From Mumia xiangluensis (lineage in GTDB: Bacteria; Actinomycetota; Actinomycetes; Propionibacteriales; Nocardioidaceae), in the NCBI RefSeq assembly GCF_010994095.1, contig NZ_WJYO01000001.1:496001-560000 (forward strand): 64,000 nt of DNA, in the 5' to 3' direction. Positions 40,241 through 48,954 of this stretch are shown piece by piece. The position numbers and the translations under genes are program-made. The notes below the pieces were generated by a model that was not told where the DNA came from, made no database searches, and saw nothing but the letters and a program-made list of their open reading frames with translations. How positions within the stretch are numbered: position 1 is the stretch's first letter; the number at the start of each line of letters is the position of its first letter.

Positions 40241-41215
40241 ATGCGGGACACTGCGAACGTGCTCCACCTGCGCCTCGTCGTCCCGGCGAGCCTGACCGAC
40301 GCCGTCGAGGATCTGCTGCTCGCCGACGACGCCGTGAGCAGCGTCGTCGTCCTCCGGGGCGTCGCTCTGAAGCCGACCGGCGACCTGGTCCACGCCGACG
40401 TCGCTCGTGAGGCGGCGAACGAGGTGGTGCAGGCGCTCCGCGCACTCGGCGTGCACCGGCAGGGGACCCTCCACATCGACCCGGTCCAGACATGGCTCTC
40501 ACAGGCTGCGTTCGATGCCGAGCAGAAGGCACCGGGGAGCAGTGCCGACTCGATCGTGTGGGCCGGTGTCGCTCAGCAGGCGTACGAGGACACCGAGGCG
40601 AACTGGACCTTCATGTCGTTCATGGTGCTCGCCACCGTGCTCGCGTCGATCGCGCTGGCGATCGACTCGCTGGTCCTCGTCATCGGCGCGATGATCCTCG
40701 GTCCCGAGTTCGGTGCCGTGATCGCCCTGGGCGTGGCCCTGGTCCGCAAGCGGTACCACCTCCTGCGACGAGCGGTCCGGACCCTCGCGCTGGGGTTCGG
40801 CGGCGCGATCCTGGTCACCACCCTGCTCGCCCTCGCGGCACGCGCCCTGGGATGGATCACCCCTGCGATGCTGTCGGCTCCGCACCCGCAGACGGCGTTC
40901 GTCTCGGCTCCCGACCAGTGGTCCTTCGTCGTCGCCGTGATCGCCGCGTCCGCCGGAGTCCTCTCGGTGACGTCCTCGCGCGTCGGGGGTCTGTCCGGCG
41001 TCTTCATCTCGGTGACGACGATCCCTGCCGCCGGCGACATCGCGATCGGCCTCGCGTTCGGCCAGTGGAGCGACGTGCGGGGAAGCGGCCTGCAGCTGCT
41101 CGCGAACCTCACCGGCATGGCGCTCGCCGGCTGGTTGACGCTCCTGCTCCAGCAGACGCTGTGGTCCAGGATCTCGCGACAGCGCGCACGCCTGCTGGGG
41201 CGTCTCGCGCGCTAG
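40241..41215 (+). CDS. DUF389 membrane protein
   Basis: 324-aa membrane protein of DUF389 family. Residues 1-95 form a soluble N-terminal domain; five to six hydrophobic segments follow from about 125, including FMSFMVLATVLASIALAIDS and LVLVIGAMILGPEFGAVIALG, the family signature. ATG 40241 is used; GTG 40259 is an alternative. It overlaps the convergent M4 gene's stop by 4 bp. DUF389 proteins are proposed to be transporters or stress-linked; function unknown. Confidence 0.85.
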   Translation: MRDTANVLHLRLVVPASLTDAVEDLLLADDAVSSVVVLRGVALKPTGDLVHADVAREAANEVVQALRALGVHRQGTLHIDPVQTWLSQAAFDAEQKAPGSSADSIVWAGVAQQAYEDTEANWTFMSFMVLATVLASIALAIDSLVLVIGAMILGPEFGAVIALGVALVRKRYHLLRRAVRTLALGFGGAILVTTLLALAARALGWITPAMLSAPHPQTAFVSAPDQWSFVVAVIAASAGVLSVTSSRVGGLSGVFISVTTIPAAGDIAIGLAFGQWSDVRGSGLQLLANLTGMALAGWLTLLLQQTLWSRISRQRARLLGRLAR

Positions 41216-44043
41216 CGGCGGATCGTCTTCGTCGCGCGGGACGTCCGCGTCACGGTCGTGTAGCCCGACTTGCGCCCCGTCACCTTCACCACGATCTTCT
41301 TGCCGCGATCCTTCTTGGTGAGGCGGTACTTGAGGCCGGTGGCGCCCTTGATGGCCTTGCCGTTGCGGTACCAGCGCTGCGTGAGGCGGGTGCCGGCGGT
41401 CCACGTGCCCCGCTTCACGGTGAGCTTCCTGCCCACGCGCGGCTTGCCGCTGATCTTCGGCGTGCTCGACGCCAGCCGGCCGGCCAGCACGGTCGTCGCG
41501 TTGCTCGTCGCCGTGCGCGCGACGTGACCGGCCTTGGTCGCCGTCACCCGGACCGAGATGCGCTTGCCGACGTCGGCTGCCGTCAGGGCGTACGCGCTGC
41601 GGGTGGCGCCCGCGATCGATGCTCCGTTGCGCAGCCACCGGAACGTCCTCGTGACGCCCGTCGGGGTCCAGCGGTCGGAGGTCACCGACACCGTCGCGGG
41701 ATACCTCAGGGACGTCGTGATCCGTGGAGCCGCGGTGAGCCCGATCCGCGGCAGGTCGCAGGTGTAGACCTCGATGTCGTCGAGGTACCAGCCCCACATG
41801 GCCGCGTAGGCGTCACCGCGGACGGTGAACGACGGGCGTACGGACTTGCCGGCGAACGACGACAAGTCGAGACGGCTCGCGACCCACCCGCCGCTGTCGC
41901 CGGCGAACGCTGTCATGCCTGCGTACGCGTTCGGGAAGCCGTCACCCTGGACCAGGACCTGCTTCGGTCCGTTCAGCCACGGAAGGCTCGCGGTGCCGAC
42001 CTTCGTCGCGCCGACCGGCGTCATCTCGACCGTGCCGCCGTCGAAGTAGTCCGGGAGGTCGTCGTCGTCGTGATCGGAGTCCGGGTACCACTCGAAGATC
42101 CGCCACTGCTGGAAGTGGACATACGTGCGTTGCCCGGCGGGGATGGCGATCGCGTTCTTCGTCGTCAACGACGAGCTGTCCGGCTCGCCCTGGTTCGGAG
42201 CTGGGTCGGAGCCGAACCACGAGTCCTTCCCAGACGTCGCGTTGCTCGGGATCGCTCCCTGCGGGGCTCGCTTCCAGTGCGCACCCGCCGTGAACGTGTC
42301 CTCGGCGATGCCTTGCTCGCTGTCGAGGAGGGTGCGCTTGGTCGTCCCGACCGGACAGCTGTCGGGGGCGTCGGCGTACGGGGTGGTGTCGCCGGGCGCG
42401 GTCGCGAGCTCGGTCGCGGCGACCGCCTCCTGCACCTGGGTGCAGTGAGCGCTCGTCATCCCGGCGGTCCCGGACAGCGCCAGGTCCTTGCAGGTCTGCA
42501 CGAGGACACGACCGAGATCGGCGTAGTCGCTGCCGGACGTCAGCGCCTGCAGCGTCGCGACGTACAAGGTCGCCGAGCGGGTCAGCGTCGGATCGCCGAG
42601 GTCCAGGCCTGTGATCGTACGACCGTTGAACGGGCCGCCCTGCGAGATCAGGTAGTACGTCTTGTTGCCGACGCCGCTGTTGGTGTGGACTCCGCCGCGG
42701 TCGCCGTACGGGAGCGCGACGTCCTCGTTCCACTCAGGGGCCGTCATCCTGTCCGGGTCACCGAACATGGTCGGGTCGGCCATGCTGCGCACGGGCGAGA
42801 GATCCTCGCCGAGCTCCCACTCCGGCTCGGCGCCCTCCGAGTCGTCGCGCCGGTCGACGATCTCGCCCATCACGTCGGCCATCGACTCGTTGATCGCGCC
42901 GGACTGGCCCCAGTAGAAGAGGTTCGCGGTCTTCTCGATCACGCCGTGCGTGAGCTCGTGCGCCACGACGTCGTCAGCCTGGGCGAAGCCGTCCCCGAGA
43001 ACGATGCGCTCACCGTTCCAGGACGCGTTCGCGTAGGGGCAGGAGCTATCGGTGGCGCAGAAGCGCACGGTGGCGGCGAGCGTCTTGGGGTACCCGCTGC
43101 CCCCGGGGCCCACCCCGATGAGTGCCGTGAGGTCGATATCACCGACCTCCGCATAGAAGTCGGCAGTGGCCCCGAGGACGTCGTACGCGGTGTCGACGTC
43201 AGGGCGGTCCATCGGGGCGTCGCCCTCGTCGCGGATCGGCGACGCGCAGTCCTTGGGGTCGTCGAGGGGGACGTTCTCGGCGTCGCAGACGGTCCTGTGG
43301 AGGTGGGCGACCTGGTCGACGTCGGCGAGGATCCGGCCAGTGCCGGCATCGACGAGGATCATCCGGCGCAGTGCTGCGCCGTCGCTCGCCTCGAACCACC
43401 ACGCCGTGCTCACGCCCGGCACCGAGGTGAGCCCGGAGACCGCGGGGTCGACCAGCCACTGGCCCTGGTTGTCGAGATCAAAGTCGCCCGTCGTGGTCTT
43501 CTCGACGGCGGCGCGCGCGGTCGCCTCGGCGTCGGCCCTGGGCACCGTCACTGCAGGCGGCTCGGTCACCGTCGACGCCGTCGACAGCATCGAGCCGAGC
43601 TGCCGGTCAGGTCTCAGCGACACCACGACCTCGCCGCCGAGGACCGGGACCCCGTCCACCTTCTGCTGGTATCGGACGACGTCCTGTCCAGCGGCGCTGT
43701 GCTTCTGGTCCTTGCGGGTGAGCGACGACTCGCCGCCCTCCGCGACACCGAACGCGGCGCCGTACCTGGTGAGGTGCCGGCGGGCTGCCGTGCTCGCGCT
43801 GTCGAAGCGGTCGACCTTCGGGTTGTCGACCCGACCGTCCTCCGCGCCCGCGAAGGCGAGCAGGCCGTTCTCGCTCGATGCCGTGGTCAGCGCCGTCGTC
43901 GCCTCGGACCGGAGCAGGGCCTCGGCCGCGGCTTCGGGATCGGCCGGATCGGCTGCCTGGGCTGTCGCGGTGAGTCCCGAGGCGGCCAGCGCCGCGCCCA
44001 GCGCGAGCGCGGCGGCGGCGCGGCCTGGGAGTCGTGACACCAT
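41212..44043 (-). CDS. Secreted M4 (thermolysin-type) metalloprotease with C-terminal repeats
   Basis: 943-aa exported protease. A signal peptide (about 1-30) precedes the FTP/PepSY pro-region (about 60-215). The catalytic domain has HELTH at 362-366, E386 in NESMAD and GVHTNSGV with the catalytic-acid histidine. Residues about 540-755 resemble the MAM-like part of immune-inhibitor-A proteases; two Ig-like repeats follow (W-L-R-N-G and W-Y-R-N-G, about 765-850 and 855-940). ATG 44043 has GGAGA upstream. It is probably activated by pro-region cleavage and degrades protein outside the cell. Confidence 0.93.
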   Translation of the reverse strand: MVSRLPGRAAAALALGAALAASGLTATAQAADPADPEAAAEALLRSEATTALTTASSENGLLAFAGAEDGRVDNPKVDRFDSASTAARRHLTRYGAAFGVAEGGESSLTRKDQKHSAAGQDVVRYQQKVDGVPVLGGEVVVSLRPDRQLGSMLSTASTVTEPPAVTVPRADAEATARAAVEKTTTGDFDLDNQGQWLVDPAVSGLTSVPGVSTAWWFEASDGAALRRMILVDAGTGRILADVDQVAHLHRTVCDAENVPLDDPKDCASPIRDEGDAPMDRPDVDTAYDVLGATADFYAEVGDIDLTALIGVGPGGSGYPKTLAATVRFCATDSSCPYANASWNGERIVLGDGFAQADDVVAHELTHGVIEKTANLFYWGQSGAINESMADVMGEIVDRRDDSEGAEPEWELGEDLSPVRSMADPTMFGDPDRMTAPEWNEDVALPYGDRGGVHTNSGVGNKTYYLISQGGPFNGRTITGLDLGDPTLTRSATLYVATLQALTSGSDYADLGRVLVQTCKDLALSGTAGMTSAHCTQVQEAVAATELATAPGDTTPYADAPDSCPVGTTKRTLLDSEQGIAEDTFTAGAHWKRAPQGAIPSNATSGKDSWFGSDPAPNQGEPDSSSLTTKNAIAIPAGQRTYVHFQQWRIFEWYPDSDHDDDDLPDYFDGGTVEMTPVGATKVGTASLPWLNGPKQVLVQGDGFPNAYAGMTAFAGDSGGWVASRLDLSSFAGKSVRPSFTVRGDAYAAMWGWYLDDIEVYTCDLPRIGLTAAPRITTSLRYPATVSVTSDRWTPTGVTRTFRWLRNGASIAGATRSAYALTAADVGKRISVRVTATKAGHVARTATSNATTVLAGRLASSTPKISGKPRVGRKLTVKRGTWTAGTRLTQRWYRNGKAIKGATGLKYRLTKKDRGKKIVVKVTGRKSGYTTVTRTSRATKTIRR

Positions 44044-44212
44044 CGGTCTCCTCGAACGACAGGCAACCCGAGCGGCCCGTCACAGCAAACAATGCTTCGA
44101 CGGTACCCGGCGGTTGCCCGCCTGACGAGCGTTTGGCAGACCTAGTTCGGTGGTCCCCAGATGGGCAGGAATCGAGAAGTAGGCACCCCAGGACGCCCGT
44201 AGCGTGGTCGGC

Positions 44213-44380
44213 ATGTGCACCGACTTCTCGCTGAAGGCGGCCGCGGGGACCCCACCGGCCGTCAGCGCCACCGCCCAGGAACGACTCGACGACCTCGTAC
44301 GGCTGCGCCGGGAGCGAGACCGGCTGGCTCGCGAGGGAGCGCTCCCACGCGTCGCGGAGCCCGCGGAGACAGCCGGGTAG
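44213..44380 (+). CDS. Small 55-aa protein, hypothetical
   Basis: ATG 44213 opens a 55-codon frame to TAG at 44378-44380. Third codon positions are mostly G/C as in true genes. A TAGCGT box (44200-44205) ends 7 nt upstream, the same leaderless arrangement as several neighbours. The product starts MCTDFSLKAAAG and has a charged helix (R-L-D-D-L-V-R-L-R-R-E-R-D-R-L-A-R-E) in the middle that could dimerise or bind nucleic acid. No known family recognised. It lies between the divergent M4 gene and the convergent VOC gene. Confidence 0.45.
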   Translation: MCTDFSLKAAAGTPPAVSATAQERLDDLVRLRRERDRLAREGALPRVAEPAETAG

Positions 44381-44381
44381 C

Positions 44382-44843
44382 TCAGTCGAGGCAGAACTCG
44401 TTGCCCTCGGGGTCGGCCATCACGATGTGACCGGCGTCCATCGGAGGCGCCGGGTCGAAGCGCCTCACCCGGCTCGCCCCCAGCGCGACGAGCCGGTCGC
44501 ACTCGGCCTCCAGCGCCGACATCCGGTCGTCGCCCTCAAGCCCGGGAGCCGCCCGGACGTCCAGGTGCACGCGGTTCTTGGCGACCTTGTCCTCCGGCAC
44601 CTGCTGGAAGAACAGGCGTGGGCCCTCACCCTCGGGATCCTCGATGGCCGAGCGCGAGTTGCGGGCCTCCTCGGGGACGCCGATGCCCGCGAGGAAGTCG
44701 TCCCACGCCGCGAGCGGATCGGCGCCCTCGGGAACGTCGACCCCGGGCGGGCCGGGGTGGACGTAACCGAGGACGTCGCGCCAGAAGGACGAGAGGGCGC
44801 GCGGATCGTGGGCGTCGAACGTGATCTGCAGTTCTCTGCTCAT
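44382..44843 (-). CDS. VOC family protein
   Basis: 153-aa single VOC domain. It starts with L-Q-I-T-F-D-A-H-D-P-R-A-L-S-S-F-W-R-D-V-L-G and contains K-N-R-V-H-L-D-V-R near residue 95, ending in MADPEGNEFCLD, the shape of the common glyoxalase-like actinobacterial group. ATG 44843. It stands alone, with the DUF1801 gene 36 bp further upstream in a separate frame. Substrate unknown. Confidence 0.87.
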   Translation of the reverse strand: MSRELQITFDAHDPRALSSFWRDVLGYVHPGPPGVDVPEGADPLAAWDDFLAGIGVPEEARNSRSAIEDPEGEGPRLFFQQVPEDKVAKNRVHLDVRAAPGLEGDDRMSALEAECDRLVALGASRVRRFDPAPPMDAGHIVMADPEGNEFCLD

Positions 44844-44879
44844 GCCGTCACTCTGGCACGTCGCGCCGACAACCGGTCC

Positions 44880-45341
44880 TCAGCTCACGGCACGCTTGAC
44901 GAGGTCCTCGACCCGCTGCGCGTCGGCGTCGGTCAGCTCGGTCAGTGCGTACGAGGTGGGCCACATGCTCCCCTCGTCGATCTTCGCCGAGGCCTCGAAG
45001 CCGAGCGTCGCGTACCGGTCACCGAACTTGTCGGCGGCCTTGAAGAAGCAGACGACCTTGCCGTCCTTGTCGGCGTACGCGGGCATGCCGTACCAGGTCT
45101 TGGCGTCGAGGTCCGGCGCGACGCGGGTGACGATGGCGTGGATGCGCTCGGCCATCACCCGGTCGGAGTCCGGCATCTCCTCGATCTTGGCGAGCAGCGC
45201 CTTGAGGTTGTCGGCCTTCTTCGCCCCGCCGCGTCCGCTCGCCTTGAGCTCCTCGGCGCGCTCCTTCATCGCAGCGCGCTCCTCGTCGGTGAAGCCGGGG
45301 CCCGAGGTCGTCTTGGTGCTGGCCTTCTTGGTGGTTGCCAT
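44880..45341 (-). CDS. DUF1801/YdhG-like protein
   Basis: 153-aa protein. The N-terminal 45 residues are Lys/Ala-rich with G-F-T-D-E-E-R-A-A-M-K-E-R-A-E-E-L-K; the C-terminal part has L-D-A-K-T-W-Y-G-M-P-A-Y-A and V-C-F-F-K-A-A-D-K-F-G-D-R-Y-A-T-L-G-F, the signature of YdhG/DUF1801 (frataxin-like iron chaperone fold). ATG 45341 is used; a longer frame has little support. Possible iron or nucleic acid binding. Confidence 0.83.
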   Translation of the reverse strand: MATTKKASTKTTSGPGFTDEERAAMKERAEELKASGRGGAKKADNLKALLAKIEEMPDSDRVMAERIHAIVTRVAPDLDAKTWYGMPAYADKDGKVVCFFKAADKFGDRYATLGFEASAKIDEGSMWPTSYALTELTDADAQRVEDLVKRAVS

Positions 45342-45466
45342 GGTCGTCACTCCTGGATGTCGGTGGAACCCTCGGTCCCGGGTCGTCGTGAGAACCACGA
45401 TGCCGCAGCCGCTCTGGCGGGGCTTCTCGATTCGTGATCGATCGGCCGACCAGTCCGCGGGCCGGG

Positions 45467-46027
45467 TCAGCCGGCTTGCAGCGACCCCAGGTAGAGGTCG
45501 ACTGCTCGGTGCGCTCGGGCGCGCGCTGTCGGGCGATCGAGGAGCAACGCGTCCACGAGCAGCGGCGAGACGATCGCCGCGACGACGTCGTCCACCCGCT
45601 GGCGTGGAAGGTCGGCACCCCCGAGCGCGCGACGGAACGGCGCCACCAGGTCGTCGACGTAGCGCTGGCGCAGCTCCACCGCTGCGGGGTCCGTCGCGGC
45701 CATCGTCACCAGGGCCTGGAGGAACGCACCCACTGGCTTGTCCCTCAGGCGGTTGCAGAGGGCGTCGACCTCGGCGTGGGCGTCCTTCACCGGGTCACCA
45801 CTGAGGGCTCGCCGCGCGGTCGGGGCCACGTCGATGAGCGCCGCGAGGACGTCCGTCGGTGTCGCCCAGTGCCGGTAGATCGTGGAGCGGGAGACGCCCG
45901 TCGCCTGGTGGAGGCGCTGCGGGGTCAGGGCCGCGCCACCCTCCACGAGGAGCAGCTCCAGCGCAGCCGTCAGCACTACGACGGCGGTGTCGGCGGAAGG
46001 GCCGACGGGTCGTCCGACTCGAGTCAC
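45467..46027 (-). CDS. TetR family regulator
   Basis: 186-aa TetR regulator: the HTH has LLLVEGGAALTPQRLHQATGVSRSTIYRHWATPTDVLAALI. The ligand domain is short with V-D-A-L-C-N-R-L-R-D-K and V-D-D-V-V-A-A-I-V-S-P-L-L-V-D-A. GTG 46027. A dyad (46090-46106) lies in the gap to the divergent bicupin gene, its likely target. Confidence 0.87.
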   Translation of the reverse strand: MTRVGRPVGPSADTAVVVLTAALELLLVEGGAALTPQRLHQATGVSRSTIYRHWATPTDVLAALIDVAPTARRALSGDPVKDAHAEVDALCNRLRDKPVGAFLQALVTMAATDPAAVELRQRYVDDLVAPFRRALGGADLPRQRVDDVVAAIVSPLLVDALLLDRPTARARAHRAVDLYLGSLQAG

Positions 46028-46089
46028 GAATTAACAGTACATCTTGCACTGGGCTTGCGTCTGGGTTACCGTCTCGCTCAGGAAATAAC

Positions 46090-46106
46090 CGATACAACCT
46101 GTATCG
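46090..46106. promoter_or_regulatory. TetR-type dyad upstream of the bicupin gene
   Basis: CGATACA-ACC-TGTATCG is a perfect 7-bp inverted repeat in the 99-bp divergent gap, 20 nt before the bicupin start. Probably the TetR operator. Confidence 0.6.
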
Positions 46107-46126
46107 CCAAGTTTGAGGAGGTCGAT

Positions 46127-46978
46127 GTGCGAGCGCATGTCGAGATGATTCACGAGGACGACTACGTCTGGCACCCGGCCGAGCTGCCGGGCGGACAGGG
46201 CGAGGTGCTGGAGCAGCGCTTCTCCGTCGACGAGGAGGACGGCTCGTCCTCGCTCATGCTGTCGTTCACGACGGACTGGAGCCGCGGTGCCGGCGTCCCC
46301 CACGCCGACACGGAGTTCTTCGTCGTCGAGGGCTCGATGGAGTACGACGGCCAGACGATGGGCACGTGGGAGTACATCCACGTCCCGAAGGGCGTGCCGA
46401 TGGCCGAGCTGAAGGTCGCCGCCGGCAGCCGCCTGCTCCACTGGCGCGAGTACGGCCCGAGCACCTTCGACCTCGGCGGAGAGCGCACCGCCCCCGCCAG
46501 CGACGAGGTGACGATCACCAACCCCGCGGACCTCGAGTGGGCGTCGACGATCGACCGCACCCCCGGGCCGATGGCCCCGCTCTACATCAAGATGCTGCAC
46601 CACAACAAGGAGACGGACTTCTACACCCGCCTCATCAAGGCACCCAAGGGCTGGGAGGAGCCGCGCCTCCCGCACCACCCCGTCTTCGAGGAGTTCTTCA
46701 CCCTCGAGGGCCGCACCGCCTCGGTCCACGGCGACTCCACCGCCGGCACGTACGCGTTCCGCCCGGCGTGGATCAAGCACGGCCACTACGAGACGCTCGA
46801 GGACACCATCTGGATCCTCCGGTGCGACGGCGTCCTCGTGAACCTGTACTCGACCGACACCTGGATCGACTGGGGCGGCACGGCCGAGAACTACGACCCG
46901 GAGACCCAGTCGCCGATCCCGTCGACGCTCCCGGTCCGTTCACGCAAGACCGGCCCGTGGGACCCGAAGCTCGCCTGA
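46127..46978 (+). CDS. Bicupin-like protein
   Basis: 283-aa cytosolic protein with two cupin-like halves. The first (about 10-130) has the strand set L-M-L-S-F-T-T-D and F-F-V-V-E-G-S-M; the second (about 150-265) has E-F-F-T-L-E-G-R and H-G-H-Y-E-T-L-E-D-T, supplying histidines. GTG 46127 is chosen because GAGGAGG (46115-46121) lies 5 nt upstream. Divergent from a TetR gene with a dyad between. No enzyme identity can be given; related bicupins include dioxygenases and decarboxylases. Confidence 0.78.
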   Translation: MRAHVEMIHEDDYVWHPAELPGGQGEVLEQRFSVDEEDGSSSLMLSFTTDWSRGAGVPHADTEFFVVEGSMEYDGQTMGTWEYIHVPKGVPMAELKVAAGSRLLHWREYGPSTFDLGGERTAPASDEVTITNPADLEWASTIDRTPGPMAPLYIKMLHHNKETDFYTRLIKAPKGWEEPRLPHHPVFEEFFTLEGRTASVHGDSTAGTYAFRPAWIKHGHYETLEDTIWILRCDGVLVNLYSTDTWIDWGGTAENYDPETQSPIPSTLPVRSRKTGPWDPKLA

Positions 46979-47025
46979 GCACCTCGGCAGAGTCCGGCGG
47001 CGCACCGAGGTGCGCCGTCGGGCCG

Positions 47026-47796
47026 CTAGGCGCGCGCCATCATCGTCCAGCCGGTCCAGCCGCGCTCCTCGAGCAGCTGGAGGAGCCGCGGTGCGCACGG
47101 GAAGGACTCGAGGAACGCGGAGTCGAGCAGAGCGATGAGGTCGTCGTCGAGCGGTTGCTCGTACTCCTCGACACCGGCTTCCTCCGCCCTCTCCACCTCG
47201 CCCTCGATGAACGCGACGATCCGGTCGACGATCTCGGCGAGCCGCGGATCGTCGGGTCGTGCGTCGACCACCTCACCGAGGTCCCGGTACAGCACCTGCA
47301 ACGACCCCACGTCCAGCTGCTGCCGCTTCATGGCCATGAGGTCCGGCACCACGTCGGGCGCCTGGGCGGCGATGAGGATCCAGCTGTCCCGCTCGACCTC
47401 GATCAGCCGATCGGAGAACCCCAGCTCCCGCATCCGGGTGAAGTAGTCCACCGCCTCGGGGGGGAGCGCGAGACTGTCCCCGGCCGCGAGCTGGGCGATC
47501 CGTTGACGGTGGCGCTGCAGCTCGCGGATGTCGGTGCGGAGGCGGCGGTCGATGACCTCGACCGCCGCCTCGAACTCCTCGGGACCAGCTGCGAGGAGGT
47601 CGCTCACCTTCGACAGCGGGACCCCGGCATCGGCCAGCGTCCTGATCCGGATCAGCTCGACGACGGCCCGGGCGTCGTACCGCCGGTAGCCGGAGCGGTC
47701 GCGCTCCGGCTCCGGCAGCAGCCCCTTCGCGTGGTAGTGCCGGACTGCGCGAACCGTCACCCCGGCGTGCGACGCCAGCTGGCTGATCGTGAGCAT
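47026..47796 (-). CDS. MerR family regulator with effector domain
   Basis: 256-aa MerR protein. The winged HTH (about 1-70) starts MLTISQLASHAGVTVRAVRHYHAKGLLPEPERD. A coiled helix follows (about 80-110) and then a 140-aa helical effector region (TipA_S-like or unclassified; for example LEVERDSWIL-type helices and EGEVERAEEAGVEEYEQ). ATG 47796 overlaps the DUF1048 stop by one base. It is the last gene of an ABC exporter operon. A dyad in the operon promoter fits MerR control. Substrate probably a drug, but unknown. Confidence 0.85.
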   Translation of the reverse strand: MLTISQLASHAGVTVRAVRHYHAKGLLPEPERDRSGYRRYDARAVVELIRIRTLADAGVPLSKVSDLLAAGPEEFEAAVEVIDRRLRTDIRELQRHRQRIAQLAAGDSLALPPEAVDYFTRMRELGFSDRLIEVERDSWILIAAQAPDVVPDLMAMKRQQLDVGSLQVLYRDLGEVVDARPDDPRLAEIVDRIVAFIEGEVERAEEAGVEEYEQPLDDDLIALLDSAFLESFPCAPRLLQLLEERGWTGWTMMARA

Positions 47797-48167
47797 CAGG
47801 CCTTCTTCTTCACGTCCTGGTCGAGGGCGACCTGGTTCAACGCGACCTGGTTCAACGACGTACGCCACTTCGCCAGGTAGCCGTCGTACGGCTTCGCGCC
47901 CTGCAGGCGATCGTCGCAGAAGGCGGCCACGTCCTCCCCCGTCACCTCGAGGACACCCAAGCCATCGGCCGCTCCGGCCTCGAACGTCGCGAGCACGTCG
48001 TCGAGGATAGCGACGATGTCGGACCCGTCCCCCGACGTGAACCGCCACATGTAGCGCTTGATCTCGTCGTACACGACCCGGTAGTCGCGCGGCAGTTCGC
48101 CAGCACGCGCCTCCATGCGCTTCCACTGCTTCTTGTCACCGATGATCTTGTTCAGGATGTTGGTCAT
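47796..48167 (-). CDS. DUF1048 protein
   Basis: 123-aa helical protein of DUF1048, typically found with PadR-type regulators and ABC exporters. The K-I-I-G-D-K-K-Q-W-K-R-M-E-A-R front and L-P-x-D-Y-R-V-V-Y-D-E-I-K-R-Y-M-W helix match the family. The C-terminus has a tandem NQVAL repeat from a 15-bp duplication. ATG 48167. It lies 22 nt after the permease gene. Function unknown; it may act as a regulator accessory. Confidence 0.85.
   Translation of the reverse strand: MTNILNKIIGDKKQWKRMEARAGELPRDYRVVYDEIKRYMWRFTSGDGSDIVAILDDVLATFEAGAADGLGVLEVTGEDVAAFCDDRLQGAKPYDGYLAKWRTSLNQVALNQVALDQDVKKKA
47828..47857. repeat. 15-bp tandem duplication in the DUF1048 gene
   Basis: Two exact copies of CGACCTGGTTCAACG (47828-47842 and 47843-47857) encode NQVAL repeats near the C terminus; a degenerate third copy lies at 47813-47827. 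In-frame expansion, possibly recent. Confidence 0.7.
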
Positions 48168-48189
48168 CTGTCTTCTCCTTCGAGGGTGG

Positions 48190-48954
48190 TCAGGCGAACT
48201 TGCGGCGGTAGGTGGCCATCGCGAGGGCGTACGCGGCGACGAGGATGCCGACGCACCAGGCGAGCGCGATCCACACGTCGTTGCCGACGGGCTGCTGCGC
48301 GAACAGGTCGCGGATCGTGTTGACGATGGACGTCACGGGCTGGTTCTCGGCGAACCACCGCACCGGGCCCGGCATGTTGTCGGTGGGCACGAACGCCGAG
48401 CTGATGAACGGCAGGAAGATGAGCGGGTACGAGAACGCGCTCGCACCGTCCAGCGTCTTCGCCGTCAGGCCGGGGATCACGGCGAGCCAAGTCAGGCCCA
48501 GCGTGAAGAGGATCAGGAGACCCGCGACCGCGAGCCACGCCAGCACCCCTGCCCCGGTGCGGAACCCCATGAGGAGCGCGACGCCGACGACGACCACCAG
48601 CGAGACGAGGTTGGCGACCAGTGATGTCAGCACGTGCGCCCACAGCATCGACGAGCGCGCGATCGGCATGGACTGGAAGCGTTCGAAGATCCCGCCCTGC
48701 AGGTCGGTGAAGAGCCGGTACGCGGTGTAGGCGACGCCCGACGCGATCGTGATGAGCAGGATGCCGGGCAGCAGGTAGTCCACGTACGAGTCCGATCCCG
48801 GACCGGTGTCGATGGCACCGCCGAACACGTAGACGAAGAGAAGCATCATGGCGACCGGTGTGATGACGGTCGTGATGATGGTGTCGGGGCTGCGCCTGAT
48901 GTGGCTCAGCGACCGTCCGGTGAGCGTGGCGGTGTCCGTGGCGAAGTTAGGCAT
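48190..48954 (-). CDS. ABC-2 type transporter permease
   Basis: 254-aa permease with six hydrophobic segments, of the DrrB/ABC-2 type: I-T-P-V-A-M-M-L-L-F-V-Y-V-F-G-G near the start and F-Q-S-M-P-I-A-R-S-S-M-L-W-A-H in the middle are typical. ATG 48954 overlaps the ATPase stop by 8 bp, so they are co-translated. It exports a drug or lipid with the ATPase upstream. Confidence 0.92.
   Translation of the reverse strand: MPNFATDTATLTGRSLSHIRRSPDTIITTVITPVAMMLLFVYVFGGAIDTGPGSDSYVDYLLPGILLITIASGVAYTAYRLFTDLQGGIFERFQSMPIARSSMLWAHVLTSLVANLVSLVVVVGVALLMGFRTGAGVLAWLAVAGLLILFTLGLTWLAVIPGLTAKTLDGASAFSYPLIFLPFISSAFVPTDNMPGPVRWFAENQPVTSIVNTIRDLFAQQPVGNDVWIALAWCVGILVAAYALAMATYRRKFA

Noticed and set aside
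40492-44037. Very long plus-strand open frame (over 1100 codons) opposite the M4 protease
   Set aside because: It mirrors the M4 protease on the opposite strand and has Arg/Gly-rich nonsense composition. High GC content creates such antisense frames.
44109-44122. GGCGG-TTGC-CCGCC hairpin upstream of the M4 gene
   Set aside because: A 5-bp GC stem is common by chance in this GC-rich sequence, with no other support.
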